In this document: one piece after another, positions 5,412 to 6,233 of the stretch | Layout of the letters: each line of letters opens with the position of its first letter | Numbering within the stretch: the first letter of the stretch is position 1 | Assembly (NCBI GenBank): GCA_964519805.1 | Contig: CAZFKN010000146.1 | Coordinates: 1-6,233, forward strand | Origin: DASQPE01 sp964519805 | GTDB taxonomy: Bacteria > Gemmatimonadota > Gemmatimonadetes > Gemmatimonadales > GWC2-71-9 | Direction of reading: 5' to 3' | DNA length: 6,233 nucleotides | The notes under the pieces: generated by a model | Told to the model about the DNA's origin: nothing | What the model saw: only the letters and a program-made list of their open reading frames with translations | The model's database searches: none | Made by a program: the position numbers and the translations under genes

Positions 5412-5774
5412 TCAGGCCATGGCGGGGGTCGCGGGGGTCACGGCTCCCTCGTCCCGCTCGCCGGTGCGGATCCGGTGGACCTGATCCACGTCGAGCACGA
5501 AGACCTTGCCGTCGCCGACTTCGCCCGTGCGGGCGGAGGCGAGGATGGCGTTGACGGTGATGCCCACGAACGGCTCGGACACACCGATTTCCAGGCGGAC
5601 CTTCTCCTGCAGCTCCATCTTCACGGTGGTGCCGCGATACGTCTCGACCCGATCGGTCTCTCCGCCATGGCCCATCACTCGGGACACGGTGAGTCCGCGA
5701 ACCTCGGCTCGATAGAGGGCCTCGAGCACCTCGTTGAGGCGGTCGGGCCGGATGATGGCGACGATCAGCTTCAT
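5412..5774 (-). CDS. PII family nitrogen regulatory protein, variant T-loop
   Basis: A 120-residue PII protein that senses ATP/ADP and 2-oxoglutarate as a trimer and binds target proteins through its T-loop. It aligns with E. coli GlnB without gaps over residues 1-108: MKLIVAIIRP start, ARTGEVGDGK B-loop at 81-90 with K90, K58, and R101-I-R103-TGE C-loop are all kept. In the T-loop, Y46-R47-G48 is kept, but Tyr51, the uridylylation residue, is Val, and Gln39, which in GlnB/GlnK helps bind Mg-ATP-2-oxoglutarate, is Glu. The tail after residue 112 adds about eight Ala/Pro/Thr-rich residues. ATG at 5774 has AGGAG 7 nt before it; a longer in-frame start at 5849 would run into the amt gene. It follows amt by 16 nt, so GlnK-type control of the transporter is likely. 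Confidence 0.93.
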   Translation of the reverse strand: MKLIVAIIRPDRLNEVLEALYRAEVRGLTVSRVMGHGGETDRVETYRGTTVKMELQEKVRLEIGVSEPFVGITVNAILASARTGEVGDGKVFVLDVDQVHRIRTGERDEGAVTPATPAMA

Positions 5775-5781
5775 GTCGGCT

Positions 5782-5786
5782 CTCCT
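5782..5786 (-). promoter_or_regulatory. Ribosome binding site of the PII gene
   Basis: AGGAG on the minus strand in the 16-nt amt-PII gap, 7 nt before the ATG at 5774. It decides against the longer frame starting at 5849. Confidence 0.7.
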
Positions 5787-5790
5787 GGCG

Positions 5791-6233
5791 TCAACGCGCC
5801 GCGGGTTGGGGCTTGAGCGTCGTGGCGGGGGCCACAACGGGCATGGCATCGGGCATGACGAGGATGGATCCCTCGCCGGTGGTGTAGGCCTCCTCGCCGT
5901 GCTGGCTCACGTCCATGCCCAGACCCTCGGTGCGGGGGGCCGCACGGAGCACGGTGACGAGTCCCAGGACCTTGAGGATCACGAAGGTCATGACCCCGGC
6001 ATAGACCAGCGATGTGGCGACACCGAGCGCCTGGATGCCCAGCTGGACGGCGTTGCCGGCCAGGAGGCCGTCGGCGCCGGCCGAGTTCCAGGCCTTGAGC
6101 GCGAACACGCCGGTGAGGAGGGCGCCGGTCGTGCCGCCGACGCCGTGGCCGGCGAAGACATCCAATGAATCGTCGAGCCGGGTGCCGGAGCGCCACACGA
6201 TGGCGAAGTAGCTGGGGAAGGCGGCGATCGCGC
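5791..6233 (-). CDS. amt: Ammonium transporter (Amt family), C-terminal part; gene continues beyond the right edge
   Basis: The last 146 residues of an inner-membrane ammonium channel; the frame is open to the window edge, so the N-terminal part (about two thirds in this family) is missing. Visible hallmarks are AIAAFPSYFAIVW (membrane helix), then LDDSLDVFAGHGVGGTTGALLTGVFA, whose His (codon at 6147-6145) corresponds to the second His of the twin-His pore (H318 in E. coli AmtB), then LVYAGVMTFVILKVLGLV as the last helix. The cytoplasmic tail EGLGMDVSQHGEEAY is the conserved region that contacts GlnK. About 27 further residues rich in Pro and Ala follow, longer than in E. coli AmtB. The GTG at 6198 is internal, not a start. 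The gene lies 16 nt upstream of the PII gene; order is amt first, opposite to E. coli glnK-amtB. Confidence 0.92.
   Translation of the reverse strand, partial: AIAAFPSYFAIVWRSGTRLDDSLDVFAGHGVGGTTGALLTGVFALKAWNSAGADGLLAGNAVQLGIQALGVATSLVYAGVMTFVILKVLGLVTVLRAAPRTEGLGMDVSQHGEEAYTTGEGSILVMPDAMPVVAPATTLKPQPAAR

Noticed and set aside
4699..5484. A 261-codon plus-strand frame inside the MarR-GNAT gene
   Set aside because: Ser/Arg/Pro-rich shadow in the +1-shifted frame of a clearly recognisable two-domain protein.
5775..5849. N-terminal extension of the PII protein
   Set aside because: PII proteins begin at MKLIVAII or similar; the extension overlaps the amt 3' end and AGGAG is correctly placed for the ATG at 5774.
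6147..6198. GTG at 6198 as the start of a small separate membrane protein
   Set aside because: The frame is open upstream to the window edge and encodes Amt helix residues (AIAAFPSYFAI), so this is an internal codon of a truncated gene.
1..6233. tRNA, rRNA, CRISPR arrays, insertion sequences or phage genes
   Set aside because: No regularly spaced repeats, terminal inverted repeats, transposase motifs or tRNA-like cloverleaf elements were seen; coding density and composition are even throughout.

Overview
The window is G+C-rich bacterial chromosome, roughly two thirds G+C by eye, densely packed with genes and free of visible mobile elements, RNA genes or CRISPR. Nothing in it fixes the species. 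An outer-membrane-type lipoprotein peptidase suggests a Gram-negative-type envelope. The mix of an ACE-like (M2) peptidase, a MarR-acetyltransferase fusion and a variant PII protein would fit Gemmatimonadota or a similar high-GC phylum, but that is an inference.

Layout. Reading leftward on the minus strand from about 4207 are an NMRAL1/HSCARG-like NAD(P)-binding protein (NmrA family), a GNAT acetyltransferase whose start overlaps the nmrA stop by 4 nt (ATGA), and a large zinc metallopeptidase lipoprotein. After an 80-nt gap holding a GC-rich hairpin and an AT-rich patch come an unrecognised 186-aa protein, a DUF2007-type small protein starting 1 nt after the previous stop, and the first 17 codons of a gene with a signal-peptide-like N terminus that leaves the window on the left. 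On the plus strand, facing away from nmrA across a 256-nt intergenic region, is a MarR-GNAT fusion. A 15-bp pseudo-palindrome of MarR type lies just upstream of its likely start. At the right end, again on the minus strand and convergent with the fusion gene (6-nt gap), are the 3' part of an ammonium transporter gene and a PII signal protein gene, separated by 16 nt.

How the genes work together. amt-PII is a classic nitrogen module: PII blocks the ammonium channel when nitrogen is plentiful. This PII lacks the Tyr51 uridylylation site and has Glu in place of Gln39, so it is probably controlled by nucleotides and metabolites rather than by uridylylation. The divergent arrangement around 4208-4463 suggests that the MarR-GNAT protein controls itself and perhaps the nmrA-GNAT pair. 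The left cluster (unknown, DUF2007, secreted protein) has no assignable function. Most of the window is ordinary housekeeping and accessory content. The points most worth a second look are the PII variant, the operator region with its threefold repeated motif, and the unrecognised 186-aa protein.
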